Positions 17,858-28,387 of a stretch of DNA of 49,052 bases are shown here, piece after piece. Under the pieces are notes generated by a model. It ran no database searches, was not told the DNA's origin, and was given only the letters and a program-made list of their open reading frames with translations. The first letter of the stretch is position 1. Each line of letters starts with the position of its first letter. Location of the stretch: NCBI GenBank assembly GCA_013349405.1, contig DUZS01000028.1, positions 1 to 49,052 on the forward strand. Reading direction: 5' to 3'. This stretch comes from Desulfuromonadales bacterium. GTDB lineage: Bacteria > Desulfobacterota > Desulfuromonadia > Geobacterales > Pseudopelobacteraceae. The translations under genes and the position numbers were made by a program.

Positions 17858-18805
17858 TTACACACGGTTACAAAAGTTTGAGTCTGTGAAGACTTTACTC
17901 CCCTGGCGCGTCCCGCGTTTCTCCATCTCTGCATCTATCAGATTCAGTATTTCAAACTTCTTGAGCGACCAGAGCGGTGCCACTAGATTGTCATGGCCGC
18001 CGTCTCCGGTCAGGCGATGGATCAGTATGCGTGGCTCGAGACGTTCCAGAAAATCACAGACCAGCCCGGCGTATTCATCTCTGCACAGAACCTTCACCTC
18101 GCCCCGGATGTACATATCAGCCAACTGCGTACCCTTCATGACATGGAGCAGGTGCAGCTTGATACCGTCTACACCGAGCCGGTTCAGCTCAGCTGCCATG
18201 GCGAGCATTTCTTCCCGCGTTTCGCCCGGCAGCCCGAGAATGATATGGGTGCATACCTTCAGGCCTCGTGACCTGGCCCGCTGTATGGCGTCAACACAGC
18301 AGGCGAAGTCATGACGACGCTTGATGACCGCCAAACTCCGGTCATGCATGGTTTGCATACCGATCTCAAGCCAGAGGTAGGTCTGACCGTCAAGCTCCTG
18401 CAGGTATTCAAGAATCTCTTCCGGCAGACAATCAGGCCGGGTGGCCACAATCAGGCCGACAACGTCTGAAACGGCACGTGCTTCGGAGAACAGCTGCCGT
18501 ACATGCGCCACTGACCCATAAGTGTTGGAATATGCCTGAAAATAGGCGATGAATTTTTCAGCCCGGTATTTACGCCGCATGACCTCCTTGCCGTCTTCAA
18601 GTTGTGCCGAAACAGTCAGGTCGCGCCGGATTCCGAACGAACCGGAACCATGGCCGCCGCAGAAGATGCAGCCGCCAGAAGCGAGTGTACCATCACGATT
18701 CGGGCAGGTAAAGCCGGCATCAACCGAAATACGCTGCACCTTGCAGCCGAATTCCCGCTTAAGTTCTTCGGAAAAGGCGTTGTAGCGTTTAACAGAAGAA
18801 CTCAT
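17858..18805 (-). CDS. YhcC-like radical SAM protein (TIGR01212 family)
   Basis: This 315-residue protein has the expected family length. The radical-SAM iron-sulfur cysteines are C34, C46 and C49 in CPNRDGTLASGGCIFC. This is not the plain CX3CX2C spacing but the longer form shared with Elp3-like YhcC enzymes. Further family features are AYFQAYSNTY, GLIVATRPDC and WLEIGMQTMHDRSL. The substrate of YhcC is not established; an Elp3-like tRNA or small-molecule role is often supposed. It overlaps the upstream Fe-S gene by 4 bases (ATGA), so the two are translationally linked, and it ends at a bidirectional terminator. Confidence 0.88.
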   Translation of the reverse strand: MSSSVKRYNAFSEELKREFGCKVQRISVDAGFTCPNRDGTLASGGCIFCGGHGSGSFGIRRDLTVSAQLEDGKEVMRRKYRAEKFIAYFQAYSNTYGSVAHVRQLFSEARAVSDVVGLIVATRPDCLPEEILEYLQELDGQTYLWLEIGMQTMHDRSLAVIKRRHDFACCVDAIQRARSRGLKVCTHIILGLPGETREEMLAMAAELNRLGVDGIKLHLLHVMKGTQLADMYIRGEVKVLCRDEYAGLVCDFLERLEPRILIHRLTGDGGHDNLVAPLWSLKKFEILNLIDAEMEKRGTRQGSKVFTDSNFCNRV

Positions 18806-19614
18806 CTTTTATGCAGCGGCACCTGAGCCTCGCAAGGGACTCTGGTCTGGCAAAGGCCGCAGCCGGTCTGGGGGGTTCCGTACCGCTCAGAAAGAGCTGC
18901 GGGAGCCGTTCCATACACTAATTCACGGCATTTGTCCTTACTGTGCCCGTCTCGTGATATGGCACCTACCGGGCAGCGGCTGATACAGACGCCACAGCTT
19001 CCATCGTGGTAGTGAAGGCAATTGGAGAGGTGACTGGCTGAAGTACGTACGGCAGGAGTGAGCGCCAGGGCCGTGATGACGCTGCCGCAGCGATGCGCAA
19101 TTCCCCGGGGAGTTATAAAACCGTCGCTCAGGCTGAACGTTCCTAATCCGGCGGCGTATGCGGCGTGACGTTCCGACCAGCTTGAGGCGATGCCGACCGG
19201 CGTATCGCCGAACTCCTTCCAGAGCGGAGAATACTGCGGAGCCACGGCAGCATGACCCTTTTCCCCCAGCCATGCGGTTATGTGGCGGCGCAGGTCGCCG
19301 TTGACCGTTTCCCCGTATGTACGGGTCAAGGCCCATTCACGGGAAGGGAGTTCCGTCTGGCTGCGGTTGCTTTCGCGTACAGAGCGGCTGATCGGGAGTA
19401 TCCAGCTGATAACCGTCGCGGCGTGCGGAAGCAGTTCCTCCGGCAGAAGATGAAACGGTCCGATAATACGCCGGTAATCCTGGAATATCGGGTCTCCGGC
19501 AGAGGAAAATCCTACCAGCGGCTCCTCCAGATAGGGATCGTCACTATCCGGCAGGCGATTTCCGGGATGTGTTGCAATGAATCGTTTTATTTCGCTGCAG
19601 AGAAGTTCTTCCAT
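18802..19614 (-). CDS. QueG-like 4Fe-4S protein
   Basis: This 270-residue protein resembles the iron-sulfur half of epoxyqueuosine reductase-like (COG1600-type) proteins. Cysteines C199, C207, C210 and C214 (CGVCISRCPVGAI) form one cluster site. A second group is C229, C252, C255 and C261 (GCGLCQTRVPC). GTFSLSDGFITPRGIAHRCGSVIT is similar to the conserved corrin-pocket region of QueG. The HEAT-repeat tail of true QueG is missing and the N-terminal part differs, so I would not call it queG. It lies between an O-methyltransferase gene (30-base gap) and yhcC (4-base overlap). Confidence 0.75.
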   Translation of the reverse strand: MEELLCSEIKRFIATHPGNRLPDSDDPYLEEPLVGFSSAGDPIFQDYRRIIGPFHLLPEELLPHAATVISWILPISRSVRESNRSQTELPSREWALTRTYGETVNGDLRRHITAWLGEKGHAAVAPQYSPLWKEFGDTPVGIASSWSERHAAYAAGLGTFSLSDGFITPRGIAHRCGSVITALALTPAVRTSASHLSNCLHYHDGSCGVCISRCPVGAISRDGHSKDKCRELVYGTAPAALSERYGTPQTGCGLCQTRVPCEAQVPLHKR

Positions 19615-19644
19615 AATGTACGCACCTCCTGAAAGGTAAGCCGC

Positions 19645-20661
19645 TTACAGCTTGCGGCCACTCATTATCCCGGCGCCATTAGGCAGTTCCAGCGCAAGCC
19701 TCTGTACCGTGGACAGCCCGGCCTCGGTCATCATTGCTGCCAGCTCTTCACCGGAATATGACTGTCCCCCCTCCGTACCAAGCAGCATATTAAGTGAGAA
19801 GAGCGCCGGAAACAGCGGACCATCCTTCGCATCATCGAGAATAAATTCCTGTACCATCAGAATGCCGCCGGAATTGAGTGCCGCTACCGCTTTGCGCAGC
19901 AGAGAGACACATACCGAACGGCACTCGATATGGAGAATATGGGACAACCAGGCGACATCAAAACCGGCCGGTATCGGGTCGGCGTGATAATCACCAGGGG
20001 TAAAGCAAATCCGGTCGGAGAGGTTAAAGCGGCCAACCACTCCTTCAGCAAAAATTCTCGTTGTGGGGAGGTCATAGATTACCGCAGATAGTTGCGGGTT
20101 GGCCTGGCAGAAATTAATTGCGTATGTTCCGGGCCCACCACCCAGATCTAATAATCTGCGACAGTCAACCAGAGGAATGGAAGCGGCAATTCGAGGTGCC
20201 AACTGGCCGGCCAGATTAAACATCCCCATCAGAAAGCTCTCCCTGACGCTCTCATCCTGACCATGAGAAGCAGGCTCATGAATAGGAGTGCCGGATCTCA
20301 CCGCTTCATCGAGGCGTGCCCACCCGGGCATAAGGTGGCGATGATGCATAATTATATGCCCGAGATAGCCGGGGTTCGTTTTGGAGAGTTTTTCTGCGGC
20401 GAATGGTGTGGCACGATAGCGGTTGTCGCATTTTTCCAGCAGCCCGAGCGCGGTCAGTGAATCCAGCAGCATTGCCGTTGCGCGTGAATCTGTATGACAC
20501 TTGTGCGCGACCTCTTCAGCGGTCTGAAATATGTCGACAAGAGCAGTAAATATGTCGAGCTTTACCGCCGTGTGCAGTGCACAGGTATTCCAGTATCCAC
20601 CGGACAACTGCAGCAGATCCGGTATGGTCCATTCGGACTGACTCCTTCCGGACATAGTCAT
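19645..20661 (-). CDS. SAM-dependent O-methyltransferase family protein
   Basis: This 338-residue protein has the acetylserotonin/hydroxyindole-type architecture. An N-terminal winged-helix dimerisation domain (about 10-100) includes TAMLLDSLTALGLLEK. A C-terminal Rossmann methyltransferase domain has the SAM loop RRLLDLGGGPGTYAINF near residue 170, and AVIYDLPTT follows. Related enzymes methylate hydroxyls of small aromatics, and some act in bacteriochlorophyll, carotenoid or cofactor pathways. The substrate cannot be deduced. It sits in a four-gene minus-strand run with an unknown protein upstream and two Fe-S proteins downstream, which suggests redox or cofactor chemistry. Confidence 0.8.
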   Translation of the reverse strand: MTMSGRSQSEWTIPDLLQLSGGYWNTCALHTAVKLDIFTALVDIFQTAEEVAHKCHTDSRATAMLLDSLTALGLLEKCDNRYRATPFAAEKLSKTNPGYLGHIIMHHRHLMPGWARLDEAVRSGTPIHEPASHGQDESVRESFLMGMFNLAGQLAPRIAASIPLVDCRRLLDLGGGPGTYAINFCQANPQLSAVIYDLPTTRIFAEGVVGRFNLSDRICFTPGDYHADPIPAGFDVAWLSHILHIECRSVCVSLLRKAVAALNSGGILMVQEFILDDAKDGPLFPALFSLNMLLGTEGGQSYSGEELAAMMTEAGLSTVQRLALELPNGAGIMSGRKL

Positions 20662-20687
20662 AGTATCAACTCCTTGTATGAAGCAGC

Positions 20688-21194
20688 TTAATGCTTCTTC
20701 TCAACACGCTCCACCCAGCACTGCTCCGTTGAAAGTACCCGCAGGAATTCACCGGCAAAGAGGAATTTGGCACGTGGCACCGGCACACTGATAAACTCCT
20801 TACCGCGGCCTACCGTCATGGCAAAACCACTCTTGCCCCCCCTCTCCCATTTTTCCACAGACACAGTGGTAACTACTTCATCCTTTGAATCACCGGCAGA
20901 AAACATGTGTGGATTCAGCTTTTCTTTACAGGATAGCGCAGAGTCGCAAACCTGGCGTATCAGTTGAGACAAGTTGAAGGCCTCGTCAGGTTCGCAGATA
21001 AAGCGGATTTGCGTTACATCATCCGGTTTCGTCTTCGGGGTCAGTTTAAAAAAACGCAGGTGTATCCTTCCACTCCGCTCAATAACCACCCCATGTTCCT
21101 CTCCGGCTTTAAACGCTTCACGTATTTCAACTCCGGTAGATTGGGAAAATATTTCGTAACTGCGGTAGCGTTTCAACTCAACACTTTGCGACAT
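20688..21194 (-). CDS. Conserved-looking protein of unknown function, 168 aa
   Basis: I do not recognise this family. The frame opens earlier (21257), but the internal ATG at 21194 has GGAGGA six bases upstream and is the better start, giving 168 residues. The protein is soluble with no signal peptide or membrane helix. It mixes charged helices and strands, for example GVVIERSGRIHLRFFKLTP and DEAFNLSQLIRQVCDSAL. A TTGACA lies upstream at 21239-21244, without a convincing -10. It begins the minus-strand run with the methyltransferase, starting just after the ATP synthase terminator. Confidence 0.7.
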   Translation of the reverse strand: MSQSVELKRYRSYEIFSQSTGVEIREAFKAGEEHGVVIERSGRIHLRFFKLTPKTKPDDVTQIRFICEPDEAFNLSQLIRQVCDSALSCKEKLNPHMFSAGDSKDEVVTTVSVEKWERGGKSGFAMTVGRGKEFISVPVPRAKFLFAGEFLRVLSTEQCWVERVEKKH

Positions 21195-21259
21195 AATTCC
21201 TCCATTCGGAAAATATAACGAAGCTGTTGTAGCAAAACTGTCAAAATATTTCCACAAAA

Positions 21260-21291
21260 CAAAAAGAGCGGCATCGCTGCCGCTCTTTTTG
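21260..21291 (-). terminator. Intrinsic terminator of the ATP synthase operon
   Basis: A perfect 14-bp stem (21260-21273 with 21278-21291) closes a 4-base loop. The core is GAGCGGCA. On the minus strand it ends CTTTTTGTTTTG. It lies 24 bases after the atpC stop. Confidence 0.9.
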
Positions 21292-21314
21292 TATAACCCG
21301 TTATAGAAGCCATT

Positions 21315-21731
21315 CTACTTACGAACTGCTTTACCGGCAACCTGCATACGGATAATGGCCCGTTCAAGAGCTGCCTCATAAATCTTATGCTGTTTGTCTT
21401 CCTGAGTAAGTTTTTTAAGTGCTTCTTCAGCACGGCCAAGAGCCGCCTTGGCCCGTTCGATATCGATTTCCGCTGCGATTTCTGCCGTTTCAACAAGTAC
21501 GATAATTTTATCTTCCTGAACTTCGAAGTAACCCCAATTAAGCGACATATGCTCGGCAACTCCGTTGTTTTTATAAACGAGTTCACCAATCCTGAGTGAG
21601 GTCAGAAACGGAGCGTGACCAGGGAGGACGCCGAATTCCCCGAGTTTGCCGGTTGCAGTAACTTCCTCAACCTCGGTATCAACAACTTTTTTATACGGGG
21701 TAACTATTTCAAGCTTCATCTTTTCAGCCAT
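21315..21731 (-). CDS. atpC: ATP synthase epsilon subunit
   Basis: This 138-residue protein of normal length belongs to the F1 central stalk and regulates ATP hydrolysis. The N-terminal beta-sandwich has MKLEIVTPYKKVVDTEVEEV and the conserved GEFGVLPGHAPFLTSLRIGE. The C-terminal helical hairpin follows. It is the last gene of the operon, separated from atpD by a 102-base gap that holds a GC-rich palindromic repeat, and it is followed by a strong terminator. Confidence 0.96.
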   Translation of the reverse strand: MAEKMKLEIVTPYKKVVDTEVEEVTATGKLGEFGVLPGHAPFLTSLRIGELVYKNNGVAEHMSLNWGYFEVQEDKIIVLVETAEIAAEIDIERAKAALGRAEEALKKLTQEDKQHKIYEAALERAIIRMQVAGKAVRK

Positions 21732-21747
21732 ATATCATTCCTTGTTA

Positions 21748-21833
21748 GCCCCTTCCGGCCTCCCCTTATCAGGGGAGGGGCAAGAAAGAGATCTTCAGTA
21801 TCTCCCCCCTGAGAAGGGGGGATCAAGGGGGGT

Positions 21834-21836
<3 letters not shown>
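21748..21836. repeat. GC-rich palindromic element between atpD and atpC
   Basis: The left arm (about 21748-21780) reads AGCCCCTTCCGGCCTCCCC then TTATCAGGGGAGGGG. The right arm (about 21802-21836) carries TCCCCCCTGAGAAGGGGGG and AAGGGGGGTTTA, its approximate reverse complement. Each arm is itself palindromic. The end overlaps the atpD stop codon. The same family occurs at 40571-40643. The element lies inside a highly expressed operon with no T-run. Confidence 0.7.
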
Positions 21837-23279
<1,443 letters not shown>

Positions 23280-23302
23280 TCATATAGTGTTACGTAATAA
23301 TG

Positions 23303-24169
23303 TTAGCCTTTAATTGATTCGGAGCCGGAGATAATCTCCATCAGCTCGGTAGTAATCGCCGCCTGACGCGCTCTGTTGTACTGGAGGGTCAATTTGCCGA
23401 TCATTTCGCTTGCATTCTTTGACGCACTGTCCATGGCGGTCATGCGGGCACCATGCTCACCGGCAACCGTCTCCAGCATCGCTTTAAAAATCTGTACTTC
23501 GATATTCTTCGGCAGTATTTCTCCGAGCAGTTCACTCACGGACGGCTCATAGATGAACTCAACCGGGGTTTCTTCAGTGTCACCGGCCTCTACCTGCGCT
23601 ACCGGCAGCATCTGCTCAAAGGTAATATCCTGGGTCATAACGGTACGGAAGGAGTTATAGAGCAGTTCGACCTGATCATATTCTTCAGCAACAAAACCGT
23701 CGATTATTTCCTGTGCCATCATGGCTGCGGACTGATAGTTCGGCTTTGCCAGCACGTTAGGAAAGTTCTTGTACACCGTATAGCGGCTTTTGAGGAATTC
23801 ATAGCCCTTACGACCGATCGTCATGACGTTGATCTGCTCGTATGAATCCTTTTTTTCCTTGATGTAACGGTCAGCCGCCTTGCAGAGATTGGTATTGAAA
23901 CCGCCGCATAAGCCTCTGTCCGAGGTGAGCACGACCAGCAGCAGTTTCCTGGCTTCCCGTTTTTCAAGCAGCGGGTGGAGATCGCCTTCAAGGTTTGCAG
24001 CCAGTGATTGCAGCACTTCACCCAGTTTTTTTGCATACGGGCGGGCGGCCACAACATTTTCCTGGGCACGGCGGAGTTTTGCCGCCGAAACCATCTTCAT
24101 GGCCTTGGTGATCTGGCGAGTATTTTTTACGGATACAATCCGTTTTTTAATGCTTTTAAGGCTTGCCAT
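23303..24169 (-). CDS. atpG: ATP synthase gamma subunit
   Basis: This 288-residue protein is the rotating shaft of F1. The N-terminal helix contains [34 protein letters not shown] sequence and the C-terminal helix carries [20 protein letters not shown]. Both are hallmark coiled-coil segments. The central domain includes [15 protein letters not shown]. Length is typical. It lies 18 bases after atpA. Confidence 0.97.
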   Translation of the reverse strand: MASLKSIKKRIVSVKNTRQITKAMKMVSAAKLRRAQENVVAARPYAKKLGEVLQSLAANLEGDLHPLLEKREARKLLLVVLTSDRGLCGGFNTNLCKAADRYIKEKKDSYEQINVMTIGRKGYEFLKSRYTVYKNFPNVLAKPNYQSAAMMAQEIIDGFVAEEYDQVELLYNSFRTVMTQDITFEQMLPVAQVEAGDTEETPVEFIYEPSVSELLGEILPKNIEVQIFKAMLETVAGEHGARMTAMDSASKNASEMIGKLTLQYNRARQAAITTELMEIISGSESIKG

Positions 24170-24187
24170 ATCTCAAACCGTCCTTGA

Positions 24188-25696
24188 TTACGCGGTAAAT
24201 TCTTTTTTCAGCTGACCCATGGCGGCAATAATTTTGCCCTTCAGACTGTCATCTATGGCTTTCTTGTCGCGCAGCTCGGCAAGCAGTTCTGCCTGACGGT
24301 TGTCGAAGAAGGCGTACAGTTCTGTTTCATATTTTTTGAGTGCAGCAACCGGGTACTCATCGAGGAAACCGTTATTGGCGGCAAAAATAATGAGAACCTG
24401 TTTTTCGTTGGGGATCGGGCGATACTGAGGCTGCTTGAGGATTTCAACCAGGCGCACACCACGCTCAAGCTGCATCTGGGTAGCGCGGTCAAGGTCGGAG
24501 CCGAACTGGGCAAACGCGGCCATTTCACGATACTGGGCCAGGTCAAGACGCAAGGTACCGGCAACCTGCTTCATCGACTTGGTCTGAGCAGAACCACCGA
24601 CGCGGGAAACCGACAGACCGACGTTAATCGCCGGACGGACGCCGGAGAAGAACAGATCGGATTCCAGATAAATCTGGCCGTCAGTGATGGAAATAACGTT
24701 GGTCGGAATATAGGCGGAAACGTCACCGGCCTGAGTCTCGATAATCGGCAGAGCGGTCAGTGAACCGGCGCCGCAGGCATCGGACAGTTTGCAGGCACGC
24801 TCAAGCAGGCGACTGTGGAGATAGAAAACGTCACCCGGGTATGCTTCACGCCCTGGAGGACGACGGAGCAGCAGGGAGAGCTGACGATAGGCAACGGCCT
24901 GTTTGGAAAGGTCATCATAAATAATCAGGGCATGCTTGCCGCTGTCGCGGAAGAACTCGCCCATGGTGACACCGGTGTACGGTGCAATAAACTGGAGCGG
25001 TGCCGATTCGGAAGCGGTGGCAGCAACAACGATGGTGTAATCCATGGCGCCATGTTCGGTCAGCTTGGAGACAACCTGGGCTACGGTAGAACGTTTCTGC
25101 CCGATAGCTACGTAGATACAGACAACATCGCCACCCTTCTGGTTGATGATCGTGTCAACGGCAACGGCGGTCTTGCCGGTCTGACGGTCGCCGATGATAA
25201 GTTCGCGCTGTCCGCGCCCGATTGGCACCATTGAGTCAATAGCCTTGAGTCCGGTAGCCATCGGCTGATGCACCGACTTACGGGCTACGATGCCGGGTGC
25301 TTTGATCTCTACCTTGCTGAAGCTGCTGGTATTGATGGCGCCTTTACCGTCAATCGGCTGCCCGATCGCGTTAACAACACGGCCGATCAGCGCTTCACCA
25401 ACCGGAACCTCGGTAATACGGCCGGTACGCTTGACAGTGTCCCCTTCCTTGATCTCGGAGAATTCACCGAGAATCGCAACACCGACGTTATCCTCTTCAA
25501 GGTTGAGCACCATGCCGGTCACGCCGCCGGGAAACTCCAGCAGCTCTCCTGCCATGGCACCAGCAAGGCCGTGAATACGGGCAATACCGTCACCAATGGA
25601 GATGATTGTGCCGGTTTCCGACACCTCAACCTCTTTGCCATACTCTTTGATCTGTTTTTTGATAATCTCGCTGATCTCTTCGGCTCTGATTTCCAT
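24188..25696 (-). CDS. atpA: ATP synthase alpha subunit
   Basis: This 502-residue protein is the non-catalytic nucleotide-binding F1 subunit. Walker A is [13 protein letters not shown] near residue 170. [45 protein letters not shown] is a family hallmark spanning Walker [20 protein letters not shown] matches the C-terminal domain. It lies 8 bases after atpH, and the order alpha-gamma-beta-epsilon is the standard one. Confidence 0.98.
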   Translation of the reverse strand: MEIRAEEISEIIKKQIKEYGKEVEVSETGTIISIGDGIARIHGLAGAMAGELLEFPGGVTGMVLNLEEDNVGVAILGEFSEIKEGDTVKRTGRITEVPVGEALIGRVVNAIGQPIDGKGAINTSSFSKVEIKAPGIVARKSVHQPMATGLKAIDSMVPIGRGQRELIIGDRQTGKTAVAVDTIINQKGGDVVCIYVAIGQKRSTVAQVVSKLTEHGAMDYTIVVAATASESAPLQFIAPYTGVTMGEFFRDSGKHALIIYDDLSKQAVAYRQLSLLLRRPPGREAYPGDVFYLHSRLLERACKLSDACGAGSLTALPIIETQAGDVSAYIPTNVISITDGQIYLESDLFFSGVRPAINVGLSVSRVGGSAQTKSMKQVAGTLRLDLAQYREMAAFAQFGSDLDRATQMQLERGVRLVEILKQPQYRPIPNEKQVLIIFAANNGFLDEYPVAALKKYETELYAFFDNRQAELLAELRDKKAIDDSLKGKIIAAMGQLKKEFTA

Positions 25697-25704
25697 GGAT
25701 GCTC

Positions 25705-26247
25705 CTACCCCTTCTGTAATATATCTTTAATCTGTTTAAGCTGAGTCTTAACACTGTTATCATACGCAATATCGCCAATCTGGGTAACAACGCCACCCAG
25801 AAGAGATGTGTCCACTATCATCTGCGGTATGACTTTTTTACCGCTTTTCTTTTCCAGTGCGGCTTGAATTGCCGTAACCTGGCTTTCGTCAAGCGGAAAT
25901 GCCGATGTGATGACCGGGCGGATAACACCGGAGAATTCATCAGCCAGCTTTTCATACGTCTGAACTATTTGTCCGAGGAATGCGACGCGGTTTTTATCCA
26001 CCAGCAGCATCAGAAAATTTCCGACTAATTCAGAGCAGGCCGTTTTGCCGATCAGCTCCTGCATAATGGCTTTTTTCTGCTCTTGCGTAAATGACGGGTC
26101 GGCAAAAGCAGCCCGCAACTCACTATTGCTGCTGAATATACGGTCTATTATGGAAAGCTCACTGCGAAAGAGGTCGATCAGACCACCTTCCGAACCAAGC
26201 TGGACGAGTGCCTTGGCATAGCGTTTCGCAAGCGCGTTATTGATCAC
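25705..26247 (-). CDS. atpH: ATP synthase delta subunit
   Basis: This 180-residue protein links the peripheral stalk to the top of F1. It begins [17 protein letters not shown] and ends with the conserved strand region [24 protein letters not shown]. The start codon is GTG and overlaps the atpF stop (GTGA), which points to coupled translation of atpF and atpH. Length is normal. Confidence 0.96.
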   Translation of the reverse strand: MINNALAKRYAKALVQLGSEGGLIDLFRSELSIIDRIFSSNSELRAAFADPSFTQEQKKAIMQELIGKTACSELVGNFLMLLVDKNRVAFLGQIVQTYEKLADEFSGVIRPVITSAFPLDESQVTAIQAALEKKSGKKVIPQMIVDTSLLGGVVTQIGDIAYDNSVKTQLKQIKDILQKG

Positions 26248-26858
26248 TGGATCTGTACCACCTTGTCAAGATATTCGCCGACAAATCTGTCGTGGTCGTT
26301 TTTCTGGATTGCGCCGGTCAGCCTTCCGGTGGCTATTTCAACAGCAAGGCGGGCCGCTGCTGCGCGCAGTTCATTGCGTGCCTTCACGGTTTCCTGCTCT
26401 GCCGACAGCGCAGCCTGGGCAACAATTTTTTCTGCGGCGATGGTGGCCTCGGCAATGATCCGGTTTTTTTCCTGCTCACCTTCGCGAATGATTGCCGCAT
26501 GCAGTTCATCAATTTCTTTCGCCGCGTGGTCAATCTTTGCGCCATATTCGCGCAGCTTCGCTTCTGCGGCATTACGGGCAGCTTCGGCATCTTTCAGGCT
26601 TTTTTCAATATCGGCCTGGCGGGCGGCTAAAGAACCCTTGACATCAGCTTTTTTGAGCGCAAACACCATAATGCCGACAAGCACGGCAAAGTTGAGAACC
26701 CGCCAGCCGAAATCCTTCATCTGCGCGCCGCTGTCCGGGTGGTGTGCCGCAGCACCGCCGCCTTCAGAGGCAAAACCGGCAGATGCCAGCAGGATAAGAA
26801 CGGAGATGTATGCCAGCGTGAGTATAATTTTTTTGGAGCGATCGGTTACCATATTCAT
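26244..26858 (-). CDS. atpF: ATP synthase b subunit
   Basis: This 204-residue peripheral-stalk subunit begins with a hydrophobic segment (about residues 10-28) that looks like a signal or first membrane helix. A second membrane helix is at about 50-68 (FGWRVLNFAVLVGIMVFALKKA). A long charged coiled coil follows to the C-terminus. The extra N-terminal hydrophobic segment is longer than in a plain b subunit. It pairs with the b' subunit encoded just upstream (2-base gap) and overlaps atpH by 4 bases. Confidence 0.93.
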   Translation of the reverse strand: MNMVTDRSKKIILTLAYISVLILLASAGFASEGGGAAAHHPDSGAQMKDFGWRVLNFAVLVGIMVFALKKADVKGSLAARQADIEKSLKDAEAARNAAEAKLREYGAKIDHAAKEIDELHAAIIREGEQEKNRIIAEATIAAEKIVAQAALSAEQETVKARNELRAAAARLAVEIATGRLTGAIQKNDHDRFVGEYLDKVVQIQ

Positions 26859-26860
26859 AA

Positions 26861-27286
26861 CTACAGGCTCCTCCCGAGGATTTTCTCGCAGATATCACCG
26901 GACAGGGCTTCGGCCTGCTTTTTCAGCAGTTCACGCGCTTCCCCCGCTTCTCTGGCAACCCTGCTGCGGATAGATGCGAGAGAATCGGCTGCCTGCGCAC
27001 GTGCTTTTTCAAGCACCACGGTTTCTTCAGCCTGTGCAAGCTTCAGCGCCTCGGCACGACGGGCACCGGCTTCACTCTTTGCTGCGTGCAGGCGGGCTTC
27101 ATACTGTGCCATCTTGATCTGTACTTCTGCGTCGACTGATTCGGTCTTCTCGCGAGCCGAGTCGATCACCTGACGGCGGTCGGCCAATACCTTGCGGATC
27201 GGCTTATACAGAAAGACGTTGAGAACAAGAACGAGGATGCCGAAATTGATCAGCTGAATAACAAACGATAAATTTAATTCAATCAC
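26861..27286 (-). CDS. atpX: ATP synthase b' subunit
   Basis: This 141-residue second b-type stalk subunit has one N-terminal membrane helix (VIQLINFGILVLVLNVFLYKPI, about 9-30) followed by a highly charged coiled coil. Having b and b' together is typical of photosynthetic bacteria and of Geobacter-like deltaproteobacteria. It is the first gene of this operon. The a and c subunits are not in the window and must be encoded elsewhere. Confidence 0.92.
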   Translation of the reverse strand: MIELNLSFVIQLINFGILVLVLNVFLYKPIRKVLADRRQVIDSAREKTESVDAEVQIKMAQYEARLHAAKSEAGARRAEALKLAQAEETVVLEKARAQAADSLASIRSRVAREAGEARELLKKQAEALSGDICEKILGRSL

Positions 27287-27352
27287 GACCTACCCCTTGC
27301 AGGTATGCTGAGTTGTTTACTGATTTCCCGGGTACGGGTGCAAAACAGAGGC

Positions 27353-27382
27353 TAACTACCATTATTTACAGACTGCTGTCAA
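27353..27382 (-). promoter_or_regulatory. Candidate promoter for the ATP synthase operon
   Basis: A perfect -35 TTGACA lies on the minus strand at 27377-27382. The best -10 is TAGTTA (27353-27358) at 18-base spacing, which is weak. It lies between the hairpin repeat and the atpX start, leaving a leader of about 60 bases. Confidence 0.4.
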
Positions 27383-27409
27383 GAAAATTAAATTTTGAAG
27401 AACAAAACT

Positions 27410-27517
27410 TTAACGCAAAGGGGCAAAGGTGCTAAGACGCAAAGAAAGGCAAAAAAGAAGTGTTAGAAACTAAAATGAATTGTTTGGCGTCCTTGCGTCT
27501 TGGCACCCTTGCGTTAA
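27410..27517. repeat. AACGCAA-type inverted repeat between parB and atpX
   Basis: The left arm starts TTAACGCAAAGGGGCAAAGG at 27410, and the right arm ends CTTGCGTTAA at 27517. Reverse-complemented, the right arm reads TTAACGCAAGGGTGCCAAG, so the arms match over about 35 bases with a few changes. Both arms are built from short (A)CGCAAAG-type units. The centre (about 40 bases) is non-coding. It looks like a relative in design, not in sequence, of the AATAACACGG elements at 33-43 kb. It may also end the parAB transcript. Confidence 0.7.
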
Positions 27518-27532
27518 TGAATGTGGCAAGCC

Positions 27533-28387
27533 TTACACATCTAAAAGATCAATAATCCGTGTCAATTCATCGGCATCACTGAAGTGGATTTCCAGCCTGC
27601 CCCCTTTTGAGCCTACCTTACGGATTGCCACCCGCGACTGAAAGCGTTTTTGCAGCTGCTCTTCGAGTGACGACATCAACAGGTCCGGCTGCTGCATGCG
27701 CTTTACCGGGATTGGATGAGGATTCATTTTCAGTCTGCGGACGAGCTCTTCGGTCGCGCGAACGCTTAACTGCCGGTGCAGGATTTCGTGACGCGCTTTC
27801 TCTAGGAGCTCACCGCTGTCAAGCGCCAGCAGCGCCCGGGCATGCCCCATGCTGAGCCGTTCCTCGATAAGATCCTTTTGAATTTCATCCGGCAGCTTGA
27901 GCAGCCGCAGCGCATTGGTTACCGTTGTGCGGTTTTTACCGACTCTGCGGGCAACATCTTCCTGAGAGATACTGAAATGTTCTACCAGCGAGCGGTAGGC
28001 GTGCGCCTCTTCGATCGCGTTCAGGTCCTGACGCTGAATATTCTCGATCAGAGCCAGTTCCATTACGACATCCGCTGTCGCTTCACGGATAACGACCGGA
28101 ATCTCGTGCAGCCCGGCTTTCTGCGCTGCCCGCCAGCGGCGTTCACCGGCAATAATTTCATACCAGTCATCTCTTCTGGTTACAACCAGCGGCTGAATAA
28201 TTCCCTGTTCGCGAATTGATGCCGCCAACTCCTCCAGCTTCTCCGGAGCAAAATGTTTACGCGGCTGATCACGATTCGGACGGATTTTTTCGATCGGACA
28301 GATAAAATAATTTTTTGTCTCATCGACTGTTTCTGTTACCTGCAACAGCGCAGCCATCCCTTTGCCGAGGCCGCCTATTCTAGCCAT
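27533..28387 (-). CDS. parB: Chromosome-partitioning protein ParB
   Basis: This 284-residue protein has the ParB/Spo0J layout. The N-terminal CTPase domain has IRPNRDQPRKHF, ELAASIREQGIIQPLVV and the box II GERRWRAAQKAGL. The central helix-turn-helix includes SQEDVARRVGKNRTTVTNALRLL, and a C-terminal dimerisation region follows (EIHFSDADELTRIIDLL). It loads as a clamp at parS sites near the replication origin. It overlaps parA by 8 bases, so the two are coupled. No parS-like 16-mer was noticed in this window by eye. Confidence 0.96.
   Translation of the reverse strand: MARIGGLGKGMAALLQVTETVDETKNYFICPIEKIRPNRDQPRKHFAPEKLEELAASIREQGIIQPLVVTRRDDWYEIIAGERRWRAAQKAGLHEIPVVIREATADVVMELALIENIQRQDLNAIEEAHAYRSLVEHFSISQEDVARRVGKNRTTVTNALRLLKLPDEIQKDLIEERLSMGHARALLALDSGELLEKARHEILHRQLSVRATEELVRRLKMNPHPIPVKRMQQPDLLMSSLEEQLQKRFQSRVAIRKVGSKGGRLEIHFSDADELTRIIDLLDV

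Noticed and set aside
17511-18314. Plus-strand open frame of 267 codons
   Set aside because: It runs through tRNA-Ser and its terminator and lies antisense to the well-supported radical SAM gene.
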